A DNA stretch of 64,000 bases, taken from NCBI GenBank assembly GCA_900544815.1, contig UQWT01000002.1, forward strand, positions 12,766 through 76,765. The letters run 5' to 3'. Source of the DNA: an uncultured Bacteroidales bacterium (GTDB taxonomy: Bacteria; Bacteroidota; Bacteroidia; Bacteroidales; UBA932). Of this stretch, positions 37,571-47,085 are shown piece after piece. Each line of letters begins with the position of its first letter. Position 1 is the first letter of the stretch. Both the position numbers and the translations under genes were made by a program. The notes under the pieces are model-generated. The model was not told the DNA's origin. It did not search any database and saw nothing but the letters and a program-made list of their open reading frames with translations.

Positions 37571-37701
37571 TGTACTAATAATAATTGTTTTTGGTAGTTC
37601 TGTTTCTCCTATACATCCGCAAAGCTATGTAAAATAATACGAAAAATAGAATATATTTTTAATAATATTTATTTAAAATCTTAAAAACTTTTAGCGTAAA
37701 A

Positions 37702-38784
37702 TTAGTTTCCTAATAAATTTATAATATATAATAACAGGTCAAACAACAGCGTAAGAAGCCTTTCCATGCAGTGGAACAAAACAAGTGGACGCTGTAGAAT
37801 CAAGGTGCAGATAGAGAAATATATTATTATTGAAACTAATGGGACAGCCACTATATTGCCTAAAATAAACACAGGTGGGATACTGCCAAAATAGAACAGA
37901 CTTATTGGAAACGTTGAGATTTGGCAAGATAATGTTATAGATGAAAGATTCAAAAGGTATAGTATAGGCTTAGGCAGATTGAAATTCCCTATGCAGCTTT
38001 TAAGATATGGGTATATATAGAAAATGCCAAACATGGCGGCAAAGGACAATTTGAACCCTGCTTCAAATATAGAATCCGGAGCAAGTAAACTTAGTACAAA
38101 TGCAGTTGTAAGCAGAACATTGCCTTTAGAAATATTTATCAATGCTCTTTTACTTATGCTGTATATGGTTATCATTACGGCTGCGCGCATTACAGAACTG
38201 CTTGAACCGGATATTATAGCATACAGTATAAGTGCCATACAGCATATAGATGGATGTACCCATTTGGCTTTAAGGCACTTTAACGGATATAATGCATAAT
38301 GTATCATTGAATATACAATACCGGCATGAAGTCCCGAAAGCGCGAACAAATGGAGCGTACCTGTTTTTATGAAAAGGTCCTTCTCTGCATTGGGAATGCC
38401 GCTCCTGTCCCCAAAGAGCAGAGCCTTTATATAATATGAGTATTTAGAAGATATACCATCACACATATCAGTGCATTGTTGTTTTATGCAGATTATAAGA
38501 TCGCTTTTTATCTCTATTATGTTTGTATTATAGAAGTGATGGGAATTATAGCCCAAAATGAAAAGAAGAACGACTGCCGAATAAAAAATATTGTCATACT
38601 GCCTGTTATATAAGTAATATGTCATTAATGATAGCAACAATAATGGCAATATAACTGCAATTATGACGTAATTGAATGTAGTAAAGTTATGTACATTGTC
38701 ATTTGAAAAGGAAAAGCAGAGTTTTGATACTGCAATTCCTGCAAGAAAAGGAAATAGATAATATTTTGTTTTGTCTCCCCACAT
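37702..38784 (-). CDS. Short ComEC/Rec2-type membrane protein
   Basis: 360 residues, with the Competence domain only: GDRSGIPNAEKDLFIKTGTL then HLFALSGLHAGIVYSM, followed by several transmembrane helices. Start at the ATG at 38784; a TTG is 12 bases earlier. Full ComEC is about twice as long, with a C-terminal metallo-hydrolase domain that is absent here, along with much of the N-terminal OB region. ComEC passes single-stranded DNA through the inner membrane in natural transformation. Short forms are frequent in Bacteroidota, so this may be a full-length local variant. Confidence 0.8.
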   Translation of the reverse strand: MWGDKTKYYLFPFLAGIAVSKLCFSFSNDNVHNFTTFNYVIIAVILPLLLLSLMTYYLYNRQYDNIFYSAVVLLFILGYNSHHFYNTNIIEIKSDLIICIKQQCTDMCDGISSKYSYYIKALLFGDRSGIPNAEKDLFIKTGTLHLFALSGLHAGIVYSMIHYALYPLKCLKAKWVHPSICCMALILYAIISGSSSSVMRAAVMITIYSISKRALINISKGNVLLTTAFVLSLLAPDSIFEAGFKLSFAAMFGIFYIYPYLKSCIGNFNLPKPILYLLNLSSITLSCQISTFPISLFYFGSIPPVFILGNIVAVPLVSIIIYFSICTLILQRPLVLFHCMERLLTLLFDLLLYIINLLGN

Positions 38785-38838
38785 ATCCGGCTGCAAAATT
38801 TTTCTTAAAAGTAGTAAAATTGATATATATTTGCAAAT

Positions 38839-39735
38839 ATGGGAAAAAAGATAGCATTTATAGTTAATCCAATCTCAGGAACATCTCACAAGGAAAAGAT
38901 TGTGGAATATCTCCGTTCCAGATTAGATGGTAGCTCCATCTGGAACGCTGTATATTACACAACAACATCTGCGCAGGATCCGTTTAATGCTGCCGAAAGA
39001 TTTAAAAATGAGGGATTTGATGTTGTTGTAGCTATAGGTGGAGACGGTACTGTCAATCAGATTGCAAAAGCGCTTATAGACAGTGATGTAAGGCTTGGAA
39101 TTATACCTGTTGGTTCTGGGAACGGAATGGCAAGACACCTTAGAATTCCTATGCTGTACCAAAAAGCCGTAGATGTTATCTTAGATGACAAATATAAGGA
39201 AATAGATGCGGGGAAGATAAATGATCAATATTTCTTCTGCACGGCAGGGCTTGGTTTTGAGGCTGTTGTAGGGGCTAAATTCAACAGTGCGGGTACAAGA
39301 GGACTTTTTACGTATATGGAGACGTGCACTAAAGAATATTTGAAGTATAGACGTGAACATTATGAGATAGATATAGATGGACATATATTCTCAACAAAAG
39401 CTTTTCTTATTACTTTTGCCAATTGTGCCCAATGGGGTAATAATGCATTTATAGCTCCTGCAGCGGATGCATCCGACGGAATGTTAGATATGGTAATATG
39501 GAAAAGGGCGCCTCTTGTCTATATGCCTGTGCTTACGGCGGAGCTTTTCCTAAAAACCATCATGTATTCTGAGTATATAGATACATACAGATGTAAGAGG
39601 GTTGTAATACGACGTGAGCGCGATGGACTGATTCAATTTGACGGAGAGAGCAGTTCTATGGGGAGGGATATAGTTGCTACAATTCACCCGAAAGCGTTGA
39701 AAGTAATAGTGTCATCCCTTACAGAATCTGTATGA
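38839..39735 (+). CDS. Diacylglycerol-kinase-family lipid kinase (YegS/DgkB-like)
   Basis: 298 residues with the nucleotide-binding GGDGTVNQIAKAL (about residues 64-76), the substrate-binding GSGNGMARHL and a C-terminal beta-sandwich with QFDGES. It phosphorylates a membrane lipid with ATP at the inner leaflet. A TATATTTG element at 38826-38833 ends just 5 bases before the ATG, so the transcript may be nearly leaderless. Confidence 0.88.
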   Translation: MGKKIAFIVNPISGTSHKEKIVEYLRSRLDGSSIWNAVYYTTTSAQDPFNAAERFKNEGFDVVVAIGGDGTVNQIAKALIDSDVRLGIIPVGSGNGMARHLRIPMLYQKAVDVILDDKYKEIDAGKINDQYFFCTAGLGFEAVVGAKFNSAGTRGLFTYMETCTKEYLKYRREHYEIDIDGHIFSTKAFLITFANCAQWGNNAFIAPAADASDGMLDMVIWKRAPLVYMPVLTAELFLKTIMYSEYIDTYRCKRVVIRRERDGLIQFDGESSSMGRDIVATIHPKALKVIVSSLTESV

Positions 39736-39875
39736 TTGTTTTAATTAGTGTAAGTTTTTTATGTAATTACGCTAAATATATATATATTTGTTATACAATT
39801 TGAGCTATTTATTAATAAACTGTTTGGGTTCTATGCCTAAAGCATAGGATTCGGGCGGTTCTAAAGTATGTTTGT

Positions 39876-41081
39876 ATGGTAATATTAGTGCTGAACTGTG
39901 GAAGTTCATCTTTGAAGTATCAGGTTTTGGACATGAAATCTGATTCCGATTATTCTCTTCTGGCTAAAGGTCTTGTTGAACGTATCGGATTAGAAATTGG
40001 CGAAATAACTCATAGAGTACAGGGTAAGGATAAGTTTGTGATTGATGCCCCGATTCCAAATCACACAGAGGGTATCAAGAGTGTGTTGGATCTGCTTGTT
40101 TCTCCGGATCATGGGGTATTAGGTTCATTGAAGGAGATTAATGCTGTTGGCCATAGAGTTGCTCATGGAGGAGATATTTTCAATAGTAGTAAAGTAATTC
40201 ACAGTGAGGTAATAGAGGGTATTGAAAAATGCTGCGAACTTGCGCCTTTGCACAACCCTGCAAATCTTTTAGGTATAATGGCAGTGAGATCTCTGCTTCC
40301 GGAGGTTCCGCAAGTGGCAGTTTTTGATACTTCATTCCATCAGACTATGCCGGAAAAGGCATATATGTACCCAATCCCATACGAGTATTATGTAAGGGAC
40401 AAGGTCCGCAGATATGGATTCCATGGTACAAGTCATAGGTTTGTTGCTGAAAAATCTGCTAAAATTGCCGGTATAGACTTCAATAACTCAAAAATCATAA
40501 CTTGCCACCTTGGAAATGGCGGTTCTGTTACAGCTGTTCTTAACGGTGAGTCTGTAGATACATCCATGGGCTTTACCCCAATGGAAGGTGTTGTAATGGG
40601 TACAAGATGCGGCAGTATAGATCCGGGCATCATACCATTCCTTGAGTCTAAATACGGAATGGATGATAAGGCTGTAAGCAAAGTACTTAATAAAGAGAGC
40701 GGATTCCTTGGCATTTCCGGAGTTTCATCAGATGCAAGAGATGTTGAGAGTGCAGCAGAGGCCGGTAATAACAGAGCGCAGCTTACATTGGATATGTTCC
40801 GTTACAGTGTCATAAAATATATAGGTGCGTATGCTGCAGTAATGAACGGTGTAGATCTTATTGTATTTACCGGAGGTATAGGGGAGAATGATCCGGATAC
40901 CAGAGATGCGGTTTGTTCACAACTCGGTTACCTTGGAGTTGATTTTGATAAATCTGCCAACGACGGGGTAAGAGGTAAGGATGTTGTCCTCACAAAACCG
41001 GGATCTAAGGTTGTTGTTACAACAGTGACAACAAATGAAGAGCTTGTTATAGCTCAAGAAACAATGAAACTTGTAAAATAA
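39876..41081 (+). CDS. ackA: Acetate kinase
   Basis: 401 residues of the ASKHA fold with N-terminal LNCGSSSLKYQV, RRYGFHGTSH (as RYGFHGTSHRFV) and the ADP-binding FTGGIGEN. It converts acetyl phosphate and ADP to acetate and ATP. It heads the group ackA-ptb-buk with a gap of 24 bases, which is unusual because phosphotransacetylase is replaced here by phosphotransbutyrylase. A small hairpin CTATGC/GCATAG (39832-39848) lies upstream. Confidence 0.96.
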   Translation: MVILVLNCGSSSLKYQVLDMKSDSDYSLLAKGLVERIGLEIGEITHRVQGKDKFVIDAPIPNHTEGIKSVLDLLVSPDHGVLGSLKEINAVGHRVAHGGDIFNSSKVIHSEVIEGIEKCCELAPLHNPANLLGIMAVRSLLPEVPQVAVFDTSFHQTMPEKAYMYPIPYEYYVRDKVRRYGFHGTSHRFVAEKSAKIAGIDFNNSKIITCHLGNGGSVTAVLNGESVDTSMGFTPMEGVVMGTRCGSIDPGIIPFLESKYGMDDKAVSKVLNKESGFLGISGVSSDARDVESAAEAGNNRAQLTLDMFRYSVIKYIGAYAAVMNGVDLIVFTGGIGENDPDTRDAVCSQLGYLGVDFDKSANDGVRGKDVVLTKPGSKVVVTTVTTNEELVIAQETMKLVK

Positions 41082-41105
41082 ACTTATAACACAATATTAA
41101 TTAAT

Positions 41106-42011
41106 ATGATTTCAAATTTCGAAGAGCTATTTGAACAGCTCAGGAATAAACCAAAGAAAAAATTGGTTGCCGCATGGGCTGTTGATGACCATACAATCAC
41201 AGCTGTATCCCTTGCCATAAAAGCAGGAATAGTGGATGGTATTCTTGTTGGTGATGAGAAGATGATTAACCAGGTTTGTACACAGGAGAATATAGACCCG
41301 TCTATATTCACAATTATTCCTAATGATAACGAACTAAAATCTATAGCACAGGCTGTAGAGATGGTTAAGAACGGAGATGGTGATATTCTAATGAAGGGCC
41401 TTTGCAGTACAGACAAGTATATGAGAGGTATTCTTAACAAAGAGAAAGGTCTGTTACCTCCAAAGGCTGTGTTGAGCCACGTTGGACTCGTTTACAACCC
41501 TAATTACCATAAGTTCATCATTATGACAGATATGGCTGTAATTCCTGCTCCGGATTTTAAGCAGAAAATAGCCATGACAAACTATGTGGTAAATACTGCA
41601 AAGGCTCTTGGTATCGCAAAACCAAAAGTTGCCATGATAGCCGCAACAGAGCAGATGCTTGTTGGAATGCCTGCATGTGTTGAGGCTGCAATGATTGCAA
41701 AAATGAGCGAAAGAGGCCAGATAGCAGGTTGCTATATTGATGGTCCTTTAGCTTTGGATGTAGCTCTTTCTCAGGAGGCTGTTGCAATAAAGAAACTTGT
41801 AAGCCCTGTAGCAGGTGACGCAGATTGCTTGGTATTCCCTAATATAGAATCTGCAAACGTATTTTATAAGACCAATTCACAACTATGTAAAGGAGTTAAA
41901 CTTGCTGCAATGGTGGCGGGCGCACAGGCTCCATGTGTCCTTTCAAGCCGTGCAGACAGTATAGACACCAAACTTAACTCAATTGCCCTTGCAGCCATTA
42001 CTGCTAAATAG
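41106..42011 (+). CDS. ptb: Phosphate butyryltransferase
   Basis: 301 residues of the Pta/Ptb family: AWAVDDHTITAVSLA near the N-terminus, then DILMKGLCSTDKYMRGIL and PLALDVALS, all typical of Ptb rather than Pta. It makes butyryl phosphate from butyryl-CoA; branched acyl-CoA may also be used. It is followed by buk after 7 bases. Confidence 0.93.
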   Translation: MISNFEELFEQLRNKPKKKLVAAWAVDDHTITAVSLAIKAGIVDGILVGDEKMINQVCTQENIDPSIFTIIPNDNELKSIAQAVEMVKNGDGDILMKGLCSTDKYMRGILNKEKGLLPPKAVLSHVGLVYNPNYHKFIIMTDMAVIPAPDFKQKIAMTNYVVNTAKALGIAKPKVAMIAATEQMLVGMPACVEAAMIAKMSERGQIAGCYIDGPLALDVALSQEAVAIKKLVSPVAGDADCLVFPNIESANVFYKTNSQLCKGVKLAAMVAGAQAPCVLSSRADSIDTKLNSIALAAITAK

Positions 42012-42018
42012 AGTATAT

Positions 42019-43104
42019 ATGAGAAAATTGATATTGGTAATAAACCCTGGTTCAACTTCAACCAAAATTTCGGTTTATGAGGGTTCAAATGAACTCTTCA
42101 CTAAGACACTTAGACATACAAACGAAGAGCTATCCCCATACCCCGGTGTTAAAGACCAGAAGTCTTTTAGGACCGGAGAGGTAAAGAAGGCGCTTTGTGA
42201 GAACAATATTAAGTTAGAGGACTTGGACATCATTGTAGCTCGCGGTGGTTTGCTAAGACCTATCCCATCGGGCGTATATGGTGTAAATGCACAGATGCTT
42301 AATGATGTGGAGAGTGCTTGCTATGGCGAACATGCGAGCAACCTTGGTGCAATGGTGGCAAGTGAGCTTGTATCTGAGATTAAGAGCAGTTTTGCAAAAC
42401 AGATAAATGCTATTATCGCTGATCCTGTTGTTGTTGACGAACTTGAACCTATTGCAAGGATAACAGGTTTGCCTATCTTCCCTAAGAGGTCTATTTTCCA
42501 CGCCCTTAACCAAAAGGCTATTGCAAAAAGATATGCCAAAGAGCATGGAAAGGAGTACAAGGATCTTAATCTTATTGTTGCTCACCTTGGGGGTGGTGTC
42601 TCTGTTGGAATTCACATGAACGGCAGAGTTGTGGATGTTAATGACGCCCTTAATGGAGATGGCCCTTTCTCACCCGAAAGATCAGGAGCACTTCCGGCTA
42701 TGCAGGTGGCGGAACTTTGCTTTAGCGGTAAACACACCCTGCCGGAGATTAAGAAGATGATAAACGGAAAAGGTGGTGTTGTAGCTCATCTTGGAACTAA
42801 CTCATTTGCCGAGGTTGAAAAGAAAGTTGAAGCCGGGGATAAAGATGCTAAGCTCATTTCGGACGCATTTGGTTACAATCTTGCCAAGGCTATTGGCGGT
42901 GTTGCTACTGTTGCAGATGGAAAGATTGATGCAATTCTCATTACCGGTGGTATTGCTTATAATACACCTTTGATGAAACAGATTGAGAAGAGAGTCTCTT
43001 TCATTGCACCTGTAACTTTGTATCCTGGTGAGGATGAGATGGGTGCTTTGGCATCAAATGCTCTTGCTGTTCTAAATGGAACGGAGGAGATAAAAAACTA
43101 TTAA
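42019..43104 (+). CDS. buk: Butyrate kinase
   Basis: 361 residues, ASKHA fold, with LVINPGSTSTKISVYEG, VAHLGGGVSVGIHMNGRVVD and ILITGGIAYN. Start at the ATG at 42019 (MRKLILVINPG). It converts butyryl phosphate to butyrate with ATP formation, completing the Ptb-Buk route. Some members accept isobutyrate or isovalerate from amino-acid breakdown, which would suit a peptide-fermenting organism. The stop overlaps the next start by one base. Confidence 0.95.
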   Translation: MRKLILVINPGSTSTKISVYEGSNELFTKTLRHTNEELSPYPGVKDQKSFRTGEVKKALCENNIKLEDLDIIVARGGLLRPIPSGVYGVNAQMLNDVESACYGEHASNLGAMVASELVSEIKSSFAKQINAIIADPVVVDELEPIARITGLPIFPKRSIFHALNQKAIAKRYAKEHGKEYKDLNLIVAHLGGGVSVGIHMNGRVVDVNDALNGDGPFSPERSGALPAMQVAELCFSGKHTLPEIKKMINGKGGVVAHLGTNSFAEVEKKVEAGDKDAKLISDAFGYNLAKAIGGVATVADGKIDAILITGGIAYNTPLMKQIEKRVSFIAPVTLYPGEDEMGALASNALAVLNGTEEIKNY

Positions 43105-44366
43105 TGAATACCGATATTTTAATAATAGGAGGGGGGGCAGCCGGATTGTTTTCGGCTGCCTCAACTATTTTATTTTCAAAAGAGAACAATTTAGATTTGC
43201 CATCTGTTACCGTTGTTGAGAAGATGAAGCGGTGCGGCAGGAAGATTGGCATCACAGGCAAAGGGCGTTGCAACCTAACCAATACAAAGGGTTGGGAGGA
43301 TTTTTCTATTCATATTCATCCCGACAAAAACTTTTTCAGGCCGGCTTTTTATGAGATGAGCAATGTTAGAACAATGGAGTTTTTTGAAAAGATAGGACTC
43401 CCTTTGGTAAAAGAGCGCGGAGACAGGGTATTCCCGGCATCATACAGAGCGTCTGATGTTACAAGTGTATTGTTGGATTATGTAAAATCCAATGGTGTTA
43501 AGGTTGTTACAGGTTTTGAGACTGTAAAAATCATAAACCGGCTTAGTAGACAAAGCTCGGTACCTGTTGAGACAAGGTTTACTGCAGAGTCTTTGTCGGG
43601 AAGCAGAATAGAGGCAAAATATCTTATACTTGCCACCGGCGGATTGTCTTATCCAAGCACCGGCTCTACAGGAAGCGGGTATATTTTTGCAAAGGATTTA
43701 GGACATAAAATTGTAAATTGTTTTCCATCATTAACGGCTTTAATTCCAAATAATTATAGTAGTTGTACTCTTGGTGGAATCTCACTTAAAAATATCTCTG
43801 TATCGTTAATTGTAAACGGAAACAAAGTGAGGGAGGAGTTTGGCGATTTGGATTTTACCACAGACGGAATAGAGGGGCCTATAGGATTTAAAATAAGCAG
43901 GGAGGCTGTATATAATCTCAAAATGGGACAGAAGGTATCGTTGAGTTTAGACCTTAAACCTGCGGTATCATACGATAAGTTGAAAAGAAGAATAGAAAAG
44001 GAGGTCTCGGAAAAGAGATTGCCTATGAACAAGCTGCTTTTGTCTTATCTGCCAAAGTCTCTTATAGACCCGTTTATGAAACTGCAAAGACCATTGAATT
44101 ATAATAATCTGCCCGACAAATTAAAGGAATGGAGATTTGTAATTGATTCATGTGTTGGTTATAGAAGGGCTGTGGTTACTGCGGGTGGTGTGGATTTAAA
44201 AGAGGTGAACACAAAAACGATGCAGAGCAAGATAGTAGAGGGATTATATTTTGCCGGGGAACTTCTTAATTTAGACGCAGATACAGGAGGTTACAATCTT
44301 CAGATAGCATTTTCGACAGGTGCGCTGGCTGCAAAATCCATAGTAAGGGAGATAGCTACCAATTAA
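43104..44366 (+). CDS. HI0933/YhiN-family flavoprotein
   Basis: 420 residues: N-terminal FAD motif DILIIGGGAAGLFSA, the family signature CGRKIGITGKGRCNLTN, GGLSYPSTGSTGSGY, and C-terminal LYFAGELLNLDADTGGYNLQIA. It is a predicted FAD-dependent oxidoreductase of unknown substrate. It overlaps buk by one base and so belongs to that operon. The 11-mer occurs at 43593-43603 (codons SLSGS), with one-mismatch copies at 43317 and 44109. Confidence 0.9.
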   Translation: MNTDILIIGGGAAGLFSAASTILFSKENNLDLPSVTVVEKMKRCGRKIGITGKGRCNLTNTKGWEDFSIHIHPDKNFFRPAFYEMSNVRTMEFFEKIGLPLVKERGDRVFPASYRASDVTSVLLDYVKSNGVKVVTGFETVKIINRLSRQSSVPVETRFTAESLSGSRIEAKYLILATGGLSYPSTGSTGSGYIFAKDLGHKIVNCFPSLTALIPNNYSSCTLGGISLKNISVSLIVNGNKVREEFGDLDFTTDGIEGPIGFKISREAVYNLKMGQKVSLSLDLKPAVSYDKLKRRIEKEVSEKRLPMNKLLLSYLPKSLIDPFMKLQRPLNYNNLPDKLKEWRFVIDSCVGYRRAVVTAGGVDLKEVNTKTMQSKIVEGLYFAGELLNLDADTGGYNLQIAFSTGALAAKSIVREIATN

Positions 44367-44937
44367 TGGTTATTTTAATATCGCCAAACGATATTTTAGA
44401 GCAACACCCTTCCTGCTTTTTGTCTCTTTTTATAAAATGTTTGTGATTATCCTTTGTATCTGCCTCAAAAAGGATAATGTCACCACTTCTTAGTGTTGAA
44501 ATGCTTGTGATGTTTGCAATTACCTTTTGATAGCTGCTTATGACGCTTCCTGCAGAAATAATATCACTTGGAGCTATATCAATATTATCTATCTTAAAAT
44601 TAGGTTTTAGACCGGTAAATTCCTCTTGCGTTATGCATGGTGATATATAAGCGGTGTTATCCAAGGCAGAAGACATGGAGTACATATATGGATTATCCTC
44701 TCCACCTATGTTTACGGCTTCCATTTTTATTCCGTAGCCAAAACCGGATATGTATCTATTTGCATATTTCTCTGTAACAGCCTTGGCATTTTTTTCTATT
44801 CTTACGTAATAAAAACAGACAACGGCAAACTTATCTATTGATTCAGGACAGAAATAGTCTTTGCTATCCCTGTTGAGGGATGTGTCCGGAGTCGTATAGA
44901 AGAACTCGCCATTGTCTTTTATAGTTATAAGATTCAC
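44356..44937 (-). CDS. Fumarylacetoacetate-hydrolase-like protein (divergent)
   Basis: 193 residues with a GTG start. Blocks FYYVRIEKNAKAVTEKYANRYI, a Gly/Tyr segment, PCITQEEF and TSISTLRSGDIILFEADT lie in the order of the short Bacteroidota FAH-family proteins, but the acidic metal-binding residues are hard to see, so catalysis is doubtful. It converges on the YhiN gene with an 11-base overlap. Confidence 0.5.
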   Translation of the reverse strand: MNLITIKDNGEFFYTTPDTSLNRDSKDYFCPESIDKFAVVCFYYVRIEKNAKAVTEKYANRYISGFGYGIKMEAVNIGGEDNPYMYSMSSALDNTAYISPCITQEEFTGLKPNFKIDNIDIAPSDIISAGSVISSYQKVIANITSISTLRSGDIILFEADTKDNHKHFIKRDKKQEGCCSKISFGDIKITINW

Positions 44938-45002
44938 CTTGTTAATCTACTCAGTACAACAATTATACTTAGGGAAAGTTTACAGTTTTTTATAGCTTTG
45001 CT

Positions 45003-45767
45003 TTATCTTATTTTTAGCTTGATCTCTGTAATTACCTTCTTTGTGTCCCTTGTGAAATCACCATCCATCATCCATGAATAGTAACTTGGTTCAACTTTAA
45101 ATATGTTTTCAACAGATTGCCCCTTATGTTTTCCAAAATTGAAGACGGGGATATCCTTGTCATTGAGGACAATCCTTCCGGCATAATCTACAAATCTTGT
45201 CTTTGTAGAGAAGTCTGCAAGCATATCTACATCATTTCTAAGGACATCCGGGTATTTATCCAATTGTGCCTTAAGTACCTCATAAGTAGCCATGGTGTCT
45301 GCTTCCGCGCTATGCGCGTTCTCTAGGCTCTTGTTGCAGTAAAATTTATATGCTGCGGAGAGTGTCCTCTGCTCCATCTTATGGAAGATGTTCTGTACAT
45401 CTACCATTTTACGTTTTCTAAAATCAAAATCTACGCCCGCCCTCAAAAACTCCTCTGCAAGGAGCGGAATATCAAATTTTGTTGAATTATATCCGGCAAA
45501 ATCGCAGCCCGACATCCATTGCGCAAGACTTTTTGCGATCTCTTTGAATGTTGGGCAATCTTTTACATCCTCATTTGAGATTCCATGAATCCTACGAGCC
45601 TCTTCGGAAATAGGAATAGTAGGGTTTATCCTTCTAGTTTTTACTTCATGACTGCCATCCGGGAAAACTTTAACGACAGATATCTCTACGATCCTATCTG
45701 TGGCTACATTTAGTCCTGTACTCTCCAAATCAAAGAATAACAGTGGGTTCTTTAAATTAAGCTCCAT
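45003..45767 (-). CDS. DnaQ-like 3'-5' exonuclease
   Basis: 254 residues. DEDDh motifs: FFDLESTGLNVATDRIVEIS (motif I Asp/Glu), FAGYNSTKFDIPLLAEEF (motif II), ENAHSAEADTMATYEVLKAQ (motif III His/Asp). The C-terminal domain with FNFGKHKGQSVENIFKVEP is the small domain seen in several Bacteroidota exonucleases of this type. It removes nucleotides from DNA 3' ends, possibly in proofreading or repair. It sits 18 bases after dnaN, so the two are probably co-transcribed, which fits a role near the sliding clamp. Confidence 0.9.
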   Translation of the reverse strand: MELNLKNPLLFFDLESTGLNVATDRIVEISVVKVFPDGSHEVKTRRINPTIPISEEARRIHGISNEDVKDCPTFKEIAKSLAQWMSGCDFAGYNSTKFDIPLLAEEFLRAGVDFDFRKRKMVDVQNIFHKMEQRTLSAAYKFYCNKSLENAHSAEADTMATYEVLKAQLDKYPDVLRNDVDMLADFSTKTRFVDYAGRIVLNDKDIPVFNFGKHKGQSVENIFKVEPSYYSWMMDGDFTRDTKKVITEIKLKIR

Positions 45768-45785
45768 ATATAGTCCCTCCTTAAT

Positions 45786-46916
45786 TTACGAATTGATACG
45801 CATAGGCATAAGAAGGGCACATATCTCCTCTTCAGGGTTGTCCTGTACCAAAGGTTGTATAAGTGCCGCTCTGTTAGGGTCTGCAAGTTTAAAGCAGATC
45901 TGATCGTAAGGCAGATTGTTAAGAATTTCAATAAGGAATGTAGATTTAAAACCAATCTCCATTTCGTTACCGTCATATTCGCATGCAACAGTCTCCTTTG
46001 CACTCAAGGACATGTCTGTGTCTTGAGCGGAAATTTCGAGGTTGTTCTGTGTCAACTTGAAAATAATCTGGCTTGTTGCCTGATTTGAGCAGATAGCTAC
46101 TCTTTTTGATGCATTGAGGATATCCGCCCTTGGAACAGTAAGAATATTGTTATTGTTTTTTGGGATTACAGATTTGTAGGCAGGGTAAGTGCCGTCCACC
46201 AATCTGCAAACCATAAGTGAGTCGTCGAATTTAAAATATGCGTTCTTCTTATCGTATGTTATCTCAACAACATCATCCTCTGTGCATTTGCTAAGATTAT
46301 TCTTTAATATGTTGGCAGGTTTTTTAGGGAGGATAAAAGATCCGTCTGTCTCACCTTTTATGTCTGTTCTGGTAAAGTATACCAATTTGTGTGCATTTGA
46401 AGCCACCAATGTTGTCCTGTCTGTGGTGATGTCAAAAAAGATACCGTTCATTACCGGCCTTAGTTCTTCATCTCCCGTAGCATACAGTGTGTTGTTTATA
46501 CCTTCGCAAAGTAGCACTGCACTTACATCTATGCGATTGGGTTCCTGCAGCGTTGGAAGTTGGGGGTACTCATTGGTTGGCAGGAACGGAATCATTGCAT
46601 TTCCGCTCGACCAGGCAATGTTAACGACATTTCTCTCGTCAATGGTACTTAACTCTATAGGTTGTGTAGGTAACTCCCTTAGAGTATCTGTAAGCAATTT
46701 TGCCGGAATGGCAATCTCTCCCTCAGCCTCAACCTCCTGTATATTGAGTGTTGTCCTTAGAGTTGTTTCTGAATCAGATGCAGTGATTGTGAGTTCATTG
46801 CCCTGCAAATCGAATAAAAAGTTATCCAAAATGGGTAGTGAACTCTTTGAAGCGATTACTCTTGAAACCTGTTGCAAACTTTGCAGCAGATCTGTGCTTG
46901 ATACAATGAATTTCAT
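45786..46916 (-). CDS. dnaN: DNA polymerase III sliding clamp, beta subunit
   Basis: 376 residues. Start at the ATG at 46916 (MKFIVSSTDLLQSLQ). Three clamp subdomains with LPILDNFLFDL, GIFFDITTDRTTLVASNAHK and the C-terminal LMPMRINS, the usual ending for the hydrophobic cleft that binds polymerase peptides. It forms the ring that holds Pol III on DNA. It is not next to dnaA here. A minus-strand -7 element TATATTTG lies 29 bases upstream. Confidence 0.96.
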   Translation of the reverse strand: MKFIVSSTDLLQSLQQVSRVIASKSSLPILDNFLFDLQGNELTITASDSETTLRTTLNIQEVEAEGEIAIPAKLLTDTLRELPTQPIELSTIDERNVVNIAWSSGNAMIPFLPTNEYPQLPTLQEPNRIDVSAVLLCEGINNTLYATGDEELRPVMNGIFFDITTDRTTLVASNAHKLVYFTRTDIKGETDGSFILPKKPANILKNNLSKCTEDDVVEITYDKKNAYFKFDDSLMVCRLVDGTYPAYKSVIPKNNNNILTVPRADILNASKRVAICSNQATSQIIFKLTQNNLEISAQDTDMSLSAKETVACEYDGNEMEIGFKSTFLIEILNNLPYDQICFKLADPNRAALIQPLVQDNPEEEICALLMPMRINS

Positions 46917-46944
46917 ACTTGAATATATATTTTCATTTAAACCA

Positions 46945-46952
46945 CAAATATA
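46945..46952 (-). promoter_or_regulatory. -7 element of dnaN
   Basis: TATATTTG on the minus strand is a perfect TAnnTTTG; the -33 is not clear. It lies in the divergent dnaN-rpoD gap. Confidence 0.4.
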
Positions 46953-47037
46953 CAAAAAAAATAAACAGCGCTATGCAGGCGGCATATAATTTGATTTTTT
47001 ACATATTGTAAAAAGTCTATAAAAAATATTCGAGCAG

Positions 47038-47068
47038 ATTGCCTTGTGAATATTTTTTTGTAATTTTG
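47038..47068 (+). promoter_or_regulatory. Promoter of rpoD
   Basis: ATTG (47038-47041), 19 bases, TAATTTTG (47061-47068); start about 47075, 11 bases before the ATG. A second overlapping TAATTTTG follows at 47074-47081. Confidence 0.6.
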
Positions 47069-47085
47069 TAAGATAATTTTGACGC

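Noticed and set aside
42019..43104. buk as a second acetate kinase by duplication of ackA
   Set aside because: Its motifs (INPGSTSTK, HLGGGVSVG) are those of butyrate kinase and differ from the acetate kinase next to it.
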